This document shows, in pieces, positions 28,248 to 37,258 of a stretch of 64,000 nucleotides of DNA. The stretch spans positions 1-64,000 of the forward strand of contig SVHU01000002.1 in NCBI GenBank assembly GCA_015055625.1, read 5' to 3'. Position numbers and translations under genes: made by a program. Numbering within the stretch: position 1 is the stretch's first letter; each line of letters opens with the position of its first letter. This DNA is from Clostridiales bacterium (lineage in GTDB: Bacteria > Bacillota > Clostridia > Christensenellales > Pumilibacteraceae). The notes below the pieces were generated by a model. The model was not told the origin of the DNA and did not search any database. It saw only the letters and a program-made list of their open reading frames with translations.

Positions 28248-29468
28248 TTAAAATATATTATCTTTGCGTTTATAAATTTTTTCCATATCCATTATTTCGT
28301 ACTTGGATTTCATTCCGTCCACAGAGTTTTCTGCAAACAGGTTACAAGAAGCCGAGCACGACGCAAACCTAAGCAATTCTTCATCCGAAAAGTTATTATA
28401 AAGAGCATATAAACAGCCTGCACAAAACGCATCACCAGCTCCCACGCTTCCCTTAATTTCACTATTTGGAATATCGAGCGAGGCAAGCTTTGTGGTTGTT
28501 TTAGTTTTTACGTCATATACAAAACAACATTCCTTTGCGTGCGCTATAACCTTATCGCTAACACCTGCTTTTGCGCAGTTTTCCATAGCACGTATTACGT
28601 TTTCTGTGTCAATCCTGCCATTTTCCGTGCGCGCAGACAAACCCCAAATACCGCAAATTTCCAACTCGTTTACAATAAGATATGACGTGTATTTTAGTGA
28701 GGGAACAACCATTTCCTTATAGCTTACGTTGCTATCGCTCACCATATCGACGGAAGTCTTTATTCCCCTTTCTTTAAGCGAGGCTAAAAAGCGCGCCATA
28801 ACAGTTCCGTACTCTTTATCCTTTTTATCGAACTCGTCTAATAGCATTATGTAGCCTAAGTGAAAATGCTCGCAGTTTAACGCGTTTACGTCCACGTCCT
28901 GTGGAGAAAATTCCGCGTTAGCTCCTCGCTTATGAAAGAACGTACGCTCTCCGCTAGGCAAACTCATAACGTCGGTAAAGCTAGTATATTCAGTTTTACT
29001 GATTGCTATTTTATCGGTGTTTATCCCATAGTTAGACATTTTGTGTACTAAATATTTACCGTTCTCGTCATCGCCCACCTTTCCGTATACAGTAATGGGA
29101 ATACTCCTATCAATCTTAGCAAGGTTTATCGCGGTGTTTGGAGCGCATCCGCCAACAGCTTTTTCGATATTGTCAATCCTTGCAAGCATGCCTTGTTTTG
29201 GGTAAAGATTTATGCTTTTAATTACGTCTATAAGCATACTTCCGCCAATAGCAATGCTTTTACGTTTTCCCATCATAATATCCTCTACCGACACTCCAAA
29301 AAGCGACGACATTATCGGAAAAAACGTAACGTCGGGAAAACACTGACCGCTCTCCCACTTTGATACGGCTTTGTTGGTTACGCCCAACTTTTCGGCAAGC
29401 TCGCTTTGAGTTAAGCCTTTCGCCTTTCTATAAGACGCTATATTGCTTCCCACTTCCTTTTCGTTCAT
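28248..29468 (-). CDS. XRE helix-turn-helix fused to PfkB-family carbohydrate kinase
   Basis: The 406-residue protein joins an XRE DNA-binding domain (residues 1-66; GLTQSELAEKLGVTNKAVSKWE) to a complete PfkB/ribokinase fold (about 72-400). The kinase part keeps the N-terminal GGSMLID-type and GGCAPNTAINLA motifs and the catalytic GSVGAGDAFCAG near residue 340. The frame is uninterrupted, and GGAAG precedes the ATG. It should phosphorylate a sugar for the aldolase encoded next in the operon and bind DNA, perhaps its own promoter, where a 15-bp palindrome overlaps the -35 box. The link between substrate and DNA binding is inference. Confidence 0.9.
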   Translation of the reverse strand: MNEKEVGSNIASYRKAKGLTQSELAEKLGVTNKAVSKWESGQCFPDVTFFPIMSSLFGVSVEDIMMGKRKSIAIGGSMLIDVIKSINLYPKQGMLARIDNIEKAVGGCAPNTAINLAKIDRSIPITVYGKVGDDENGKYLVHKMSNYGINTDKIAISKTEYTSFTDVMSLPSGERTFFHKRGANAEFSPQDVDVNALNCEHFHLGYIMLLDEFDKKDKEYGTVMARFLASLKERGIKTSVDMVSDSNVSYKEMVVPSLKYTSYLIVNELEICGIWGLSARTENGRIDTENVIRAMENCAKAGVSDKVIAHAKECCFVYDVKTKTTTKLASLDIPNSEIKGSVGAGDAFCAGCLYALYNNFSDEELLRFASCSASCNLFAENSVDGMKSKYEIMDMEKIYKRKDNIF

Positions 29469-29499
29469 TTTACTTCCTCTTTATTGTTGCTTTATTTAT

Positions 29500-29528
29500 A
29501 TTGTACCACGGTTTTTACAAATTGTAAA
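29500..29528 (-). promoter_or_regulatory. Promoter of kinase-aldolase operon with palindrome
   Basis: On the minus strand TTTACA (29528-29523) and TACAAT (29505-29500) are 17 bp apart. The perfect palindrome TTTACAAATTGTAAA at 29514-29528 covers the -35 box, a good place for a repressor, possibly the XRE domain of the kinase itself. Confidence 0.6.
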
Positions 29529-29561
29529 CCTATTATTTTTAGAAGAATAGCCTTGTATAGC

Positions 29562-29592
29562 AAAAAAATTCTACTCTGGGTAGAATTTTTTT
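29562..29592. terminator. Terminator of the AroD-like operon
   Basis: AAAAAAATTCTAC pairs with GTAGAATTTTTTT around a 4-5 nt loop. It lies seven bases past the stop codon at 29599. Confidence 0.88.
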
Positions 29593-29598
29593 ATTTGC

Positions 29599-30411
29599 TT
29601 AATATAACTTTTTCAAATCGTCCACCATACGTCTTGCAGACCTTAGGTCAAGCTGTTCCATTGTGCTTCCTTCTTTGTATCTGTCCACACAAAAAGCAAT
29701 TTGTCCGCCAAGTATTGGATTTATAATTCTTGAAAGCTTGCCTGCTTTTCCGTTAGCATGATAAGACACAGGCGTTTTTACTTTTTCTTTTAGCTCAATC
29801 ATTGTCTTAAAGCTTTCTATAAGATCGTCGTTAGTTTTTGCAAGTGTTACGATTTTTATTATATCGGGGTTACGCTCTTGCAAATACAAGGCAAGGTCTA
29901 CCACCTGTTTACTCGTCATTGTAATACCAGAATGACATGACAACAAAACTTGTCCGCCTAAATCATGAACCTTGTCTATAAGATCAATCTGTTTTTGAAT
30001 GATACGTTTATCTGTTACTACTTCTTTGGGATTGTTTTTAGTGAACGAATACTCGTCCGCTCCTACGTATCCGCTTTTTGATTGCAAATCGTAGGTATAC
30101 CCCTGAATATCCACACCCTTAGCTCCGGCTTTTATAGCACGAATGAAAAGTTCTTCTCGCTCCTCTTCACTATATCCGGCGTTTGACCAATCGCATTTGT
30201 TGTTATAGTTCAGAGCAAGAATGGGAAGGGATGTCGAGGATATTATTTTTTGCAAATTTTCCTCGCTGGGATCGTCAAGGCAGGACATGTGTAAGTCTAT
30301 CATATCCGCGCCACCGTATAGACAGTTATTAATTTCCGCTATCGCTCCTACTACCGTTTTTTCTCTAACAACCCCTGCAACAGAGGGCTGAGGTAAATCC
30401 GTAAGCTTCAT
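29599..30411 (-). CDS. Divergent type I 3-dehydroquinate dehydratase (AroD)-like protein
   Basis: The 270-residue TIM barrel aligns along its length with type I dehydroquinate dehydratase. The Schiff-base Lys is present (DIIKIVTLAK, equivalent to K170 of the Salmonella enzyme), as is its partner His (LLSCHSG, H143) and the substrate Arg in LSRII. The usual ELRVD motif is replaced by DLHMSCLD, and the Arg/Glu of the FTFRxxxE motif are not evident. The substrate is therefore probably not plain dehydroquinate. It ends a four-gene operon with two MDR dehydrogenases and a Gfo/Idh enzyme, which points to catabolism rather than aromatic amino acid synthesis. Confidence 0.75.
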   Translation of the reverse strand: MKLTDLPQPSVAGVVREKTVVGAIAEINNCLYGGADMIDLHMSCLDDPSEENLQKIISSTSLPILALNYNNKCDWSNAGYSEEEREELFIRAIKAGAKGVDIQGYTYDLQSKSGYVGADEYSFTKNNPKEVVTDKRIIQKQIDLIDKVHDLGGQVLLSCHSGITMTSKQVVDLALYLQERNPDIIKIVTLAKTNDDLIESFKTMIELKEKVKTPVSYHANGKAGKLSRIINPILGGQIAFCVDRYKEGSTMEQLDLRSARRMVDDLKKLY

Positions 30412-30419
30412 AAATCCCC

Positions 30420-31400
30420 CTATTTGATTTTAAGAACAACCTTACCTGTGTTTTCAAAACGCTCGAGAACCGCCTGCGCTTCGTTGACCTGCTCTAAAGG
30501 GAATACTTTGTACACAGACGGTTTGATTGTGCCGTTTTCCAAGTGCTTCCACAAGTTATTTACCAAACTTGACAAAATTTCCGCTTTCATTTCGTTGGTG
30601 CGGTTTCTGAGCATACTTCCCACTAAGTGCAAGCCTTTTGTAAGCAACGGACGAAGCTTGATATTGGTTTCAATCCCTGCAAGCGTGGAAATAACAACCC
30701 AATAACCGCCTCTTGCCATAAACGGCATTGCGTTGCCAAGATCTTCTCCGCTCAAACAGTCCATACAAACGTTTACAGGTCTACCTTCTTTTTCCAGTCT
30801 TTCAAAAGCCTCGGGAATACTTTCATTTTCTTGAATGATTATATAGTCTGCGCCCAGGTTCTTAATTTTTTCCGCTTGCTCTTTGGTTTGAACGCTTGTT
30901 ACCACGTACGCGCCAAGCGCTTTGCCCATAGGAATTGCCGAGCTTGCAAGACCGCTAGCTCCTGCCGCTACGTACAAAACCTGTCCTTTTTGAAGGTGGC
31001 CCTCATATACAAGATTTAGATAACTGGTTGCATAAGCTTCGGGAAGAGAGGACGCTTCTTCAAAAGTCAATCCTTTTGGTATAGGCATCAAAAGTCCGTA
31101 AGGCACGGCTATTCTTTCGGCATACGCTCCACCTCCTACAAGCGCGCAAACACTGTCGCCCACGCTAAAAGAAGTGTTTTTCTTTGCATTTTCGCTTAAG
31201 CTAACAATTTTACCCGCTAGCTCTAACCCCGGCCAAGTAGGCCAGCCTTTAGGCGAGGGATAAGTACCTTGCTTTTGAAGCAAGTCTGCTCGGTTTAGCG
31301 CCGTTGCGTAAATCTCTACGATCACGTCGTTTTCACCCATTATGGGTTCGTCAACTTCGCTTATTACCATTTTCCCGTTTTCTACTAAACACGCTTTCAT
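30420..31400 (-). CDS. Quinone oxidoreductase-like MDR dehydrogenase
   Basis: The 326-residue protein has the QOR/PIG3 signature ALNRADLLQKQGTYPSP near residue 33, GxDSVCAL, and an NADPH-binding AAGASGLASSAIPMGKALGA stretch near residue 145. It lacks zinc ligands and would reduce a quinone or an activated double bond with NADPH. An upstream TTG at 31412 is in frame, but the ATG at 31400 has GGAGG five bases away and overlaps the stop of the previous gene in a 4-bp ATGA, so I chose it. Third gene of the operon. Confidence 0.85.
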   Translation of the reverse strand: MKACLVENGKMVISEVDEPIMGENDVIVEIYATALNRADLLQKQGTYPSPKGWPTWPGLELAGKIVSLSENAKKNTSFSVGDSVCALVGGGAYAERIAVPYGLLMPIPKGLTFEEASSLPEAYATSYLNLVYEGHLQKGQVLYVAAGASGLASSAIPMGKALGAYVVTSVQTKEQAEKIKNLGADYIIIQENESIPEAFERLEKEGRPVNVCMDCLSGEDLGNAMPFMARGGYWVVISTLAGIETNIKLRPLLTKGLHLVGSMLRNRTNEMKAEILSSLVNNLWKHLENGTIKPSVYKVFPLEQVNEAQAVLERFENTGKVVLKIK

Positions 31401-32398
31401 ACGTTCCTCCAATCAAATACCGTTCCCATAGGAAACTCTTTGCTTTCACATAATTCTTTATAAATTTCAGGCGCTGTTTCAGGCTTTACCACCCTTGAAA
31501 TCATAGGCTTAACCTGAATTTTCTTTGCCGATATAAGGTCAAGTATTGCTCTACAATCGTCATGGTGCGTCCAGTGATGCGGATAGCTTTCTACCTTTGG
31601 ACGGACAAAGTTGTGGGCACCTATTAGTTTTACGCCCGGACGGTGCACCTTTTGATAGTAGTCAACAGGACAGTCAGACACTCTCGTACAGCCCAAAAGC
31701 GATATTCTTCCCATCCACGACGCGCACTCTAAAGCTTGCGACATAGCTTTTGATACGCCTGTTACTTCTACGCACGCATTTACGCCTTTACCTTTGGTTA
31801 TCTTTTTAACCTGTTCCACAAAATCGTCGGCTGATGGGTCTAATGTATAGTCCGCGCCAAGAGAAAGCGCAAGCTCTCTTCTTACTGGATTGAGATCAAC
31901 CGCAATTAACGGATTGGCTCCGCTACGAGCAAGGAATTGAACCGCAAACATACCTAAAAGCCCCAAGCCCATTACCATTGCAGACTCGCCAATTTCTAGC
32001 TCTAGCTTTCTCATACCACCAAGCCCCATAGACGCAATAATAACGAATGCGCCTTCTAGCGAATCTATATTATCGTCTTCTACCACGGTCAGATCGTTCT
32101 CATTCATAACGTTATAGTTTGCGTGCTTACCGTGATATACAAGAACTCTATCGCCCACCTTTACGCGCTTTACGTTTTCACCTATCTTTTCTACGTAACC
32201 AATTCCGCAATATCCAAGTATTGCAGGGAAGCTTTGTCCCGTATTTTTTGACGAGGTTATTACCGCTCTCTCCGTTCCTCCGCTTATTACCGTGTATTCG
32301 GTTTTTACAAGAGCTTCATTCGCTTTTACTTCGGGCAAATTCCAATCGATAAATTCCGCCGTATAAGGCTTTGTGAATACTACTGCTTTTCTTTTCAT
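31397..32398 (-). CDS. MDR-family (alcohol dehydrogenase-like) oxidoreductase
   Basis: The 333-residue protein has the medium-chain dehydrogenase layout: GroES-like N-terminal part (VKVGDRVLVYHGKHA), then a Rossmann fold with VMGLGLLGMFAVQFLARSGA near residue 143. In the place of the catalytic CGSD motif it has ISGGTERAV, and the four-Cys structural zinc lobe is missing, so it belongs to the SGTE subgroup whose metal use is uncertain. It probably oxidises a sugar or polyol hydroxyl with NAD(P). It follows the Gfo/Idh gene by 12 bases and shares a 4-bp overlap with the next gene. Confidence 0.82.
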   Translation of the reverse strand: MKRKAVVFTKPYTAEFIDWNLPEVKANEALVKTEYTVISGGTERAVITSSKNTGQSFPAILGYCGIGYVEKIGENVKRVKVGDRVLVYHGKHANYNVMNENDLTVVEDDNIDSLEGAFVIIASMGLGGMRKLELEIGESAMVMGLGLLGMFAVQFLARSGANPLIAVDLNPVRRELALSLGADYTLDPSADDFVEQVKKITKGKGVNACVEVTGVSKAMSQALECASWMGRISLLGCTRVSDCPVDYYQKVHRPGVKLIGAHNFVRPKVESYPHHWTHHDDCRAILDLISAKKIQVKPMISRVVKPETAPEIYKELCESKEFPMGTVFDWRNV

Positions 32399-32410
32399 AT
32401 TTATCGCTCC

Positions 32411-33424
32411 TTAAATCTTTATTTTTGAATTAAACACTATTCCGTCGGTAATACGAGATAACGTTTCTTGTACTGCATAATCGTGTTCGTAAGTATACGG
32501 ATTTACCTTTTTACCGCATACGTAGTCGTAAAAATCGCGCAAAACGTCATCGTATCTACCATCTTTGGTATTGTCGTCAATCACGATTTCTCGCTTTATG
32601 TCCGAATAAATATTGCTAGTCATATCGTTTGTTGCTACCCACATTTTGCAGGGGTTTTCAATGGGCATAATACAAGCCGTACCCTTGCTTCCGCTAACAA
32701 CGAACTGACGTCTTCCATAGCCGTTTACCTCTACCGACGAGGTGTTTATTTTACAAATAGCTTTATCATATTCCAATACTGCAAAATTATTATCATCAAC
32801 ATCTATTCCATCCAAGCCTGTTCGCTTTATAAACGACGTAACCTTGTTGGGTTTACCCATAATATAAACTATAAGGTCTAAAAGGTTACTGCCCAGTATG
32901 AACATTGTTCCGCCCTTAAAGTTCCTAAGCCACTTTTTATACGCTTCGCCGTGATACACACTCATCTCGGCATTAATACCGTAAATTTCGCCAAGCTCGC
33001 CGTTTTTTATCATTTCTAGGCATTTAACAATAGCGGGATTGTATCTGTACATATAGCCAAGCTGAACTACCAAATTTTTCTCTTTTGCTTTATCTAAAAG
33101 CTCTTTATACTCTTCGAGTGTTCCGCTTGCGGGCTTGTCCAAGTGAATATGCTTACCCTTTTTAATACACTTCATCGCTGTTTCGGTAAGCTCCCAAATG
33201 TCAGTTTCGATAAATAAAGCGTCACACATATCGATAAGCTCGTCCTCATCGTATCTTTTAAGTCCTTCATATCCCTTACAATTACCACGCTTTTTAATCC
33301 ATTCCTCATCCTTTTCGCTGTATCCTACAACCTCAAAAAGTTCAGGAAATTTTCTTATGCCAATCATTTTGGCTTCGCCGTGATTATGTCCTAAGCCTAT
33401 TTGACCGATTTTGATCTTTCTCAT
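32411..33424 (-). CDS. Gfo/Idh/MocA family oxidoreductase
   Basis: The 337-residue protein starts with a Rossmann region (KIGQIGLGHNHGEAKMIG) and has LDKPASGT near residue 97, the family's K-P motif with the catalytic Lys. A substrate-domain stretch is KGGTMFILGSNLLDLIVYI. It is the first gene of a four-gene minus-strand operon (Gfo/Idh, MDR, QOR, AroD-like) and is divergent from the AraC gene at 33588. Two oxidoreductases plus a Schiff-base lyase or dehydratase suggest stepwise oxidation and beta-elimination of a cyclic polyol or sugar derivative; that is inference. Confidence 0.87.
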   Translation of the reverse strand: MRKIKIGQIGLGHNHGEAKMIGIRKFPELFEVVGYSEKDEEWIKKRGNCKGYEGLKRYDEDELIDMCDALFIETDIWELTETAMKCIKKGKHIHLDKPASGTLEEYKELLDKAKEKNLVVQLGYMYRYNPAIVKCLEMIKNGELGEIYGINAEMSVYHGEAYKKWLRNFKGGTMFILGSNLLDLIVYIMGKPNKVTSFIKRTGLDGIDVDDNNFAVLEYDKAICKINTSSVEVNGYGRRQFVVSGSKGTACIMPIENPCKMWVATNDMTSNIYSDIKREIVIDDNTKDGRYDDVLRDFYDYVCGKKVNPYTYEHDYAVQETLSRITDGIVFNSKIKI

Positions 33425-33587
33425 TATAGCACCCCTCCATCAGTTTGCTTGCTTAAAGTATAACTCCAAAATTTAAAAAAGTAAATAGCAAAATAGCTTT
33501 ATTTATCAAATTTGATATTGTTTTTTTTACGTAACGGTTGACACGCAGTAATTCGTTTGCTATAATTTTTTAGATAAGGAGAGAGCT

Positions 33588-34361
33588 ATGGACATTAATA
33601 TTTTATACGACATTAGCATTAAAAATATCAAAAGCGTACTTAATATTCACACAAAACTCAATAAAACCGTAAAAAGAAAGAATAGGCCGTACTGGGCAAT
33701 AATTCTTAAATACGAGGGCGAAACGGTATACGTTAACCAAGGTAAACAATACGTTTCTAATTTGGAAAATATGATAATTCTACCCAAAGGCTCTTCATAC
33801 GATTGGCAGTGTGTAAAAGAGGGTAGATATTTTGCCATCGAATTTGATAGTGATATAGAGTGTGAAACTCTTTTCCCATTTCCAATATCCAATAGCGAAA
33901 AATTTTTACAAATTTTTAATGAGATAAACCATGCTCATACTCTTAAAAAGCCCACGTATAAAATGGAGATTATGAAAAAGACATACTCCCTACTACTCCT
34001 CCTTTTACAGCAAAAACAATCTAAATATACTCCCTCTTATAAGCAAAACAAGATTGCGCCAAGTATAGAGTACATCTTAAACAATTACAATAAGAAAATC
34101 ACAAACAAGCTTTTAGCAGATGTATCCTCTCTCTCCGTCGTGTACTTTAGAAAACTGTTTGCCGAAACATTAGGAATTTCACCTATCGCATACGTAAATA
34201 ACCTTAGGATAAAAAAGGCGAAAGAAATATTAAGTAGTGACTACGACTCACTCTCGGACGTTGCATACTCATTGGGTTTTTCAAACCTATACGATTTTTC
34301 GAGAACATTCAAAAAACACACTGGGCTTTCTCCGTTAAATTACTCTAAATCAATCAAATAA
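33588..34361 (+). CDS. AraC-family transcriptional regulator
   Basis: The 257-residue protein has a short cupin-like sensing domain (about 20-110, with MIILPKGSSYDWQ) and a C-terminal double helix-turn-helix (about 155-257; LADVSSLSVVYFRKLF and AYSLGFSNLYDFSRTFKKHTG). AAGGAGAGAG precedes the ATG. It is divergent from the four-gene operon starting at 33424, its likely target. The 163-bp gap contains no copy of the GGACAAAAAG motif, so its specificity probably differs from the regulators at 12799 and 26473. Confidence 0.9.
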   Translation: MDINILYDISIKNIKSVLNIHTKLNKTVKRKNRPYWAIILKYEGETVYVNQGKQYVSNLENMIILPKGSSYDWQCVKEGRYFAIEFDSDIECETLFPFPISNSEKFLQIFNEINHAHTLKKPTYKMEIMKKTYSLLLLLLQQKQSKYTPSYKQNKIAPSIEYILNNYNKKITNKLLADVSSLSVVYFRKLFAETLGISPIAYVNNLRIKKAKEILSSDYDSLSDVAYSLGFSNLYDFSRTFKKHTGLSPLNYSKSIK

Positions 34362-34362
34362 G

Positions 34363-34404
34363 AAAAAAGACCGAAACACTTTTTATCGTGAACTTCGGTC
34401 TTTG
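34363..34404. terminator. Terminator between AraC and dgoK genes
   Basis: AAAGACCGAA pairs with TTCGGTCTTT across an 18-nt loop, with A and T tails. It sits between convergent genes. Confidence 0.75.
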
Positions 34405-34428
34405 TTTTACTTTTTGTCTAATTTTACA

Positions 34429-35367
34429 CTATACGTTTGCTTGATATTCGTAAATTCTAATTGCACCAAGCGTTGATGAATTATCAACTTCTTCGTCTGA
34501 AAGTAATTTTATTGCAGAATCTGAATACTTTTTAAGCAGATACGCCGTAGCTTCTTTAAGCTGTTTTTTTCCGCCAATTACTATGGTGGGAGCGTTTGCT
34601 TTTATAATTTTTTCTATCTCGCCACATAATGCAATTCCCAAAAAAAATCCATAGCACTCAGCAGGTGATGCCTTAAATAAATTTTTAAGAATACGAACTT
34701 TGAAAAGCGCTTCGTTTATTCCATTTTCCTTGCAATACTCATAACCTTTTTCCAAGTAATCTTTATCGTAAGTAGATAGCGTTAGATCCACGGCATCTTT
34801 TAATATTGTGTCGGTTGACACAGCGTAAATAAGTTCGCCTGTAAGAAGAGTTGCAAACTCGGTAATAACTCCATTATCGTCAACAAATATAATTTTTGAA
34901 TGAGAACCAGGCAATACGTACGCACATTTACCGTCTTGCAAAATTCCCATAAGCTCAGTTTCTTCGCCTCGCATCATATCCACTTTAGACAAATCTTCGC
35001 TTATTGTTTTAACTCCACGAATAAAGGTGAATGGTATTTCAGATATATCGGGAAGAAAAGTATCAAAAGCGTTTTGCCTTAGTTCTTTAATGCCACACGG
35101 CGCATTTATATGCGGAAGATTTACAAGCCCAAACTCGCACGTTATCATACCGGAAGCTATTATACGTATTACGGATTTCGCGTCAACTCCTGTTTTTTTC
35201 AAAATTTCCGCAATGCCGTTTTTTACCACTGTTTTAAGCTCTGTATTACCGTTTATACTCGCTCTTGCACCAACGTTATACTTGTTTGTTGCAAGAACAA
35301 CTCCGTCTACTACAAGTGATATGCGGGTGTTAGTCGTTCCGCCGTCTATTGTAATATAAACTTTCAT
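34429..35367 (-). CDS. dgoK: 2-dehydro-3-deoxygalactonokinase-like kinase
   Basis: The 312-residue protein has the ASKHA-fold phosphate loop ITIDGGTTNTRISLV at the start and the DgoK family motifs RGVKTISEDLSKVDMMRGEE and VLPGSHSKIIFVD. DgoK phosphorylates 2-keto-3-deoxygalactonate at O6. The start is an ATG whose A is shared with the stop of the upstream SDR gene (TAATG), so it is translationally coupled. It ends the operon GH-A, SDR, DgoK. DgoD, the enzyme for the preceding step, is encoded about 3 kb upstream in another operon. No KDPGal aldolase is seen in the window. Confidence 0.85.
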   Translation of the reverse strand: MKVYITIDGGTTNTRISLVVDGVVLATNKYNVGARASINGNTELKTVVKNGIAEILKKTGVDAKSVIRIIASGMITCEFGLVNLPHINAPCGIKELRQNAFDTFLPDISEIPFTFIRGVKTISEDLSKVDMMRGEETELMGILQDGKCAYVLPGSHSKIIFVDDNGVITEFATLLTGELIYAVSTDTILKDAVDLTLSTYDKDYLEKGYEYCKENGINEALFKVRILKNLFKASPAECYGFFLGIALCGEIEKIIKANAPTIVIGGKKQLKEATAYLLKKYSDSAIKLLSDEEVDNSSTLGAIRIYEYQANV

Positions 35368-36140
35368 TATTTCCAAAGCTCCCTTTCTATGTCGGGGGTA
35401 AGCTGAGCAAGCATTCCTCCATCTACTGCAAGCTCTGCGCCTGTGGTATTTCTTGACTCGTCGCTACCAAAATACCAAACGGCATTAGCTATGTCTTCAA
35501 ACTCGGCTATATCTTCTATGGGCGTATAGTTTGGCAAACAGTACTTTATATTGTTGAGATTTTGTTGCCATCTTTCGGTTTTAATCATTCCTGGAAGCAC
35601 ACAGTTACTACGTATTCCATATTGTCCCCAATCCACCGCAAAAGACTTAGACATCGCCAAAATCGCACTCTTGCTCGAGCAGTATGCACAACGGTTTTTG
35701 GTAACTCTTATAGCAGAGTTAGACGTTACGAAAACAATAGAGCCTTTGTGCTTTTCTTTCATTTGCAAAGCGGCTTGGCGCGCCATCATAAAGTTCCAAC
35801 CAATATTAGTGTTGTAAACCGACATAAACTCGTTTATGTCTACGTCCAAACTCACCTGTCCAATGCCAAGATTAGCTGCATTTAACACTAGTACATCTAA
35901 AAGATAACCGTTTGCGCGGATATCCTCAAAAATTTCCTTTACGTTTTCCTCATTAAAGATTTTCGTTTGATAGCCCTTTGCAAAAATTCCATACTTTTCC
36001 GCAAGCTTCTTAGCTGCTTCTTGTGAATTTTCCTCACTTCTACTACCAATAAAAACGTCGTAGCCCTCACGAGCAAAACGCTCGGCGATTGCGAAACCAG
36101 TGCCGTTAGTTGCACCTGTTACAAAAACAGATTTTTTCAT
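35367..36140 (-). CDS. Short-chain dehydrogenase/reductase
   Basis: The 257-residue SDR has VTGATNGTGFAIAERF near residue 7, VLNAANLG (in place of NNAG) near residue 88, a Ser in VFVTSNSAIRV and YCSSK with catalytic Tyr/Lys near residue 152. It likely oxidises a sugar to its lactone or a sugar acid to a keto acid. It starts two bases after the GH-A gene and its stop overlaps dgoK, so all three are co-translated. The three-gene set hydrolase, dehydrogenase, KDGal kinase fits an oxidative galactose-type pathway. Confidence 0.88.
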   Translation of the reverse strand: MKKSVFVTGATNGTGFAIAERFAREGYDVFIGSRSEENSQEAAKKLAEKYGIFAKGYQTKIFNEENVKEIFEDIRANGYLLDVLVLNAANLGIGQVSLDVDINEFMSVYNTNIGWNFMMARQAALQMKEKHKGSIVFVTSNSAIRVTKNRCAYCSSKSAILAMSKSFAVDWGQYGIRSNCVLPGMIKTERWQQNLNNIKYCLPNYTPIEDIAEFEDIANAVWYFGSDESRNTTGAELAVDGGMLAQLTPDIERELWK

Positions 36141-36142
36141 TA

Positions 36143-37258
36143 TTACTTATTCTCCTGCTTCTTTTCAAAGTCTTTTTTTGCTGCGTCTGCAAAGCGCTTA
36201 AACGTTCTGATCTCTTTGGGAATATATGCAAGTCCGTTAAAGCGGAAAATATCGTGTTGCCAAAGCGTAAGATCCTTTTCGATTCCTTTAGCTTGATCTA
36301 TATAATAACAGCCCCAAGGCTCGAAAGTTTGAGAAAAGCCTTGGAAAAGTCCCCAATGATACGAGCCTATTTTCTCTACATAGAGCAATGGTAAAACGTT
36401 GTCTACGTTGTTGTTGTTAAGACGGTTAAGCCACTCAGTACACATTGTAGGTCTGCCGAATTTCTCTTTGAGTTTCTTTACAACGAGCGCGAAAATTGTG
36501 CAGTCAGAATAGTTATGGAAAGTAATAATATCCGAAAGCTCTACTGCAACTTCCTCTTCCTTGCTTATTCTGTCATCCAGTATATCGTTGCTTCTCCAAA
36601 TATCTGCAGTAAGGGGCTGAATAGGATTGAAAGAACGTACAATCTCAAACGCCTTTATCATATATGGTACACTCATTTGGTTGCGGTTACTGTTGCCAAT
36701 TTCGTTCCAAATGTTCCAAATTTGAATACGCTCGTCTTTAGCATATTTGCCAACGATTTCTCTTAGCATATCGTAGTACTTCTCCAAAAGCTCCGGCTCG
36801 TCAAGAAGCTGATATCCCGGCTCTTTGTAGTCGCCTGCGTGTTGACCACCCTTAATTCCGCTATGGTATCCCCAGTCTATCTTCTGTTCGCCAAACACGG
36901 GAGCTTTCCATCTACTCTTAGCTACCGTACAATCGTTTCCAAGAACGAGCATTACTTTTTGTCCGTGCTTATCGGCAACGGTTAGATAATCTTCTAAATT
37001 TTTCATAAAACTATCGTGTTGATAGAGCCATACGTCAAACTGAAGAAAGGTACGAACGGCGTTAAAACCGTTTTCTTGCGCTACCGAAAACTCGTAGTCA
37101 AGACACTCTAAAACCTCGTCGTGCTTGTACTCTTGCCACATAGCAATTCGGTTAACACAGTTGCTAGGATATGTACAGTATCCCATAATCCAAGACTGAG
37201 AGTTATACCACTCCCACGCTTTTTCTTTAGACCATTTTCCTTTTAATGCTTTTTCCAT
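36143..37258 (-). CDS. Clan GH-A (cellulase/GH5-like) glycoside hydrolase
   Basis: The 371-residue TIM-barrel protein has the two glutamates expected of clan GH-A: acid/base in IWNIWNEIGN near residue 187 and nucleophile in TMCTEWLNR near residue 275. Other marks are NAVRTFLQFDVW and SYHWGLFQG. Such proteins are often labelled xylanase or cellulase, but the exact family is not clear. No signal peptide is present, so it acts on short imported oligosaccharides. It starts the operon with the SDR and DgoK genes. A small inverted repeat (ATCGCA/TGCGAT at 37272-37288) lies upstream of the ATG. Confidence 0.8.
   Translation of the reverse strand: MEKALKGKWSKEKAWEWYNSQSWIMGYCTYPSNCVNRIAMWQEYKHDEVLECLDYEFSVAQENGFNAVRTFLQFDVWLYQHDSFMKNLEDYLTVADKHGQKVMLVLGNDCTVAKSRWKAPVFGEQKIDWGYHSGIKGGQHAGDYKEPGYQLLDEPELLEKYYDMLREIVGKYAKDERIQIWNIWNEIGNSNRNQMSVPYMIKAFEIVRSFNPIQPLTADIWRSNDILDDRISKEEEVAVELSDIITFHNYSDCTIFALVVKKLKEKFGRPTMCTEWLNRLNNNNVDNVLPLLYVEKIGSYHWGLFQGFSQTFEPWGCYYIDQAKGIEKDLTLWQHDIFRFNGLAYIPKEIRTFKRFADAAKKDFEKKQENK

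Noticed and set aside
29599-30411. Plain aroD annotation with shikimate pathway role
   Set aside because: Key substrate residues differ and the operon is catabolic, so the symbol was withheld.
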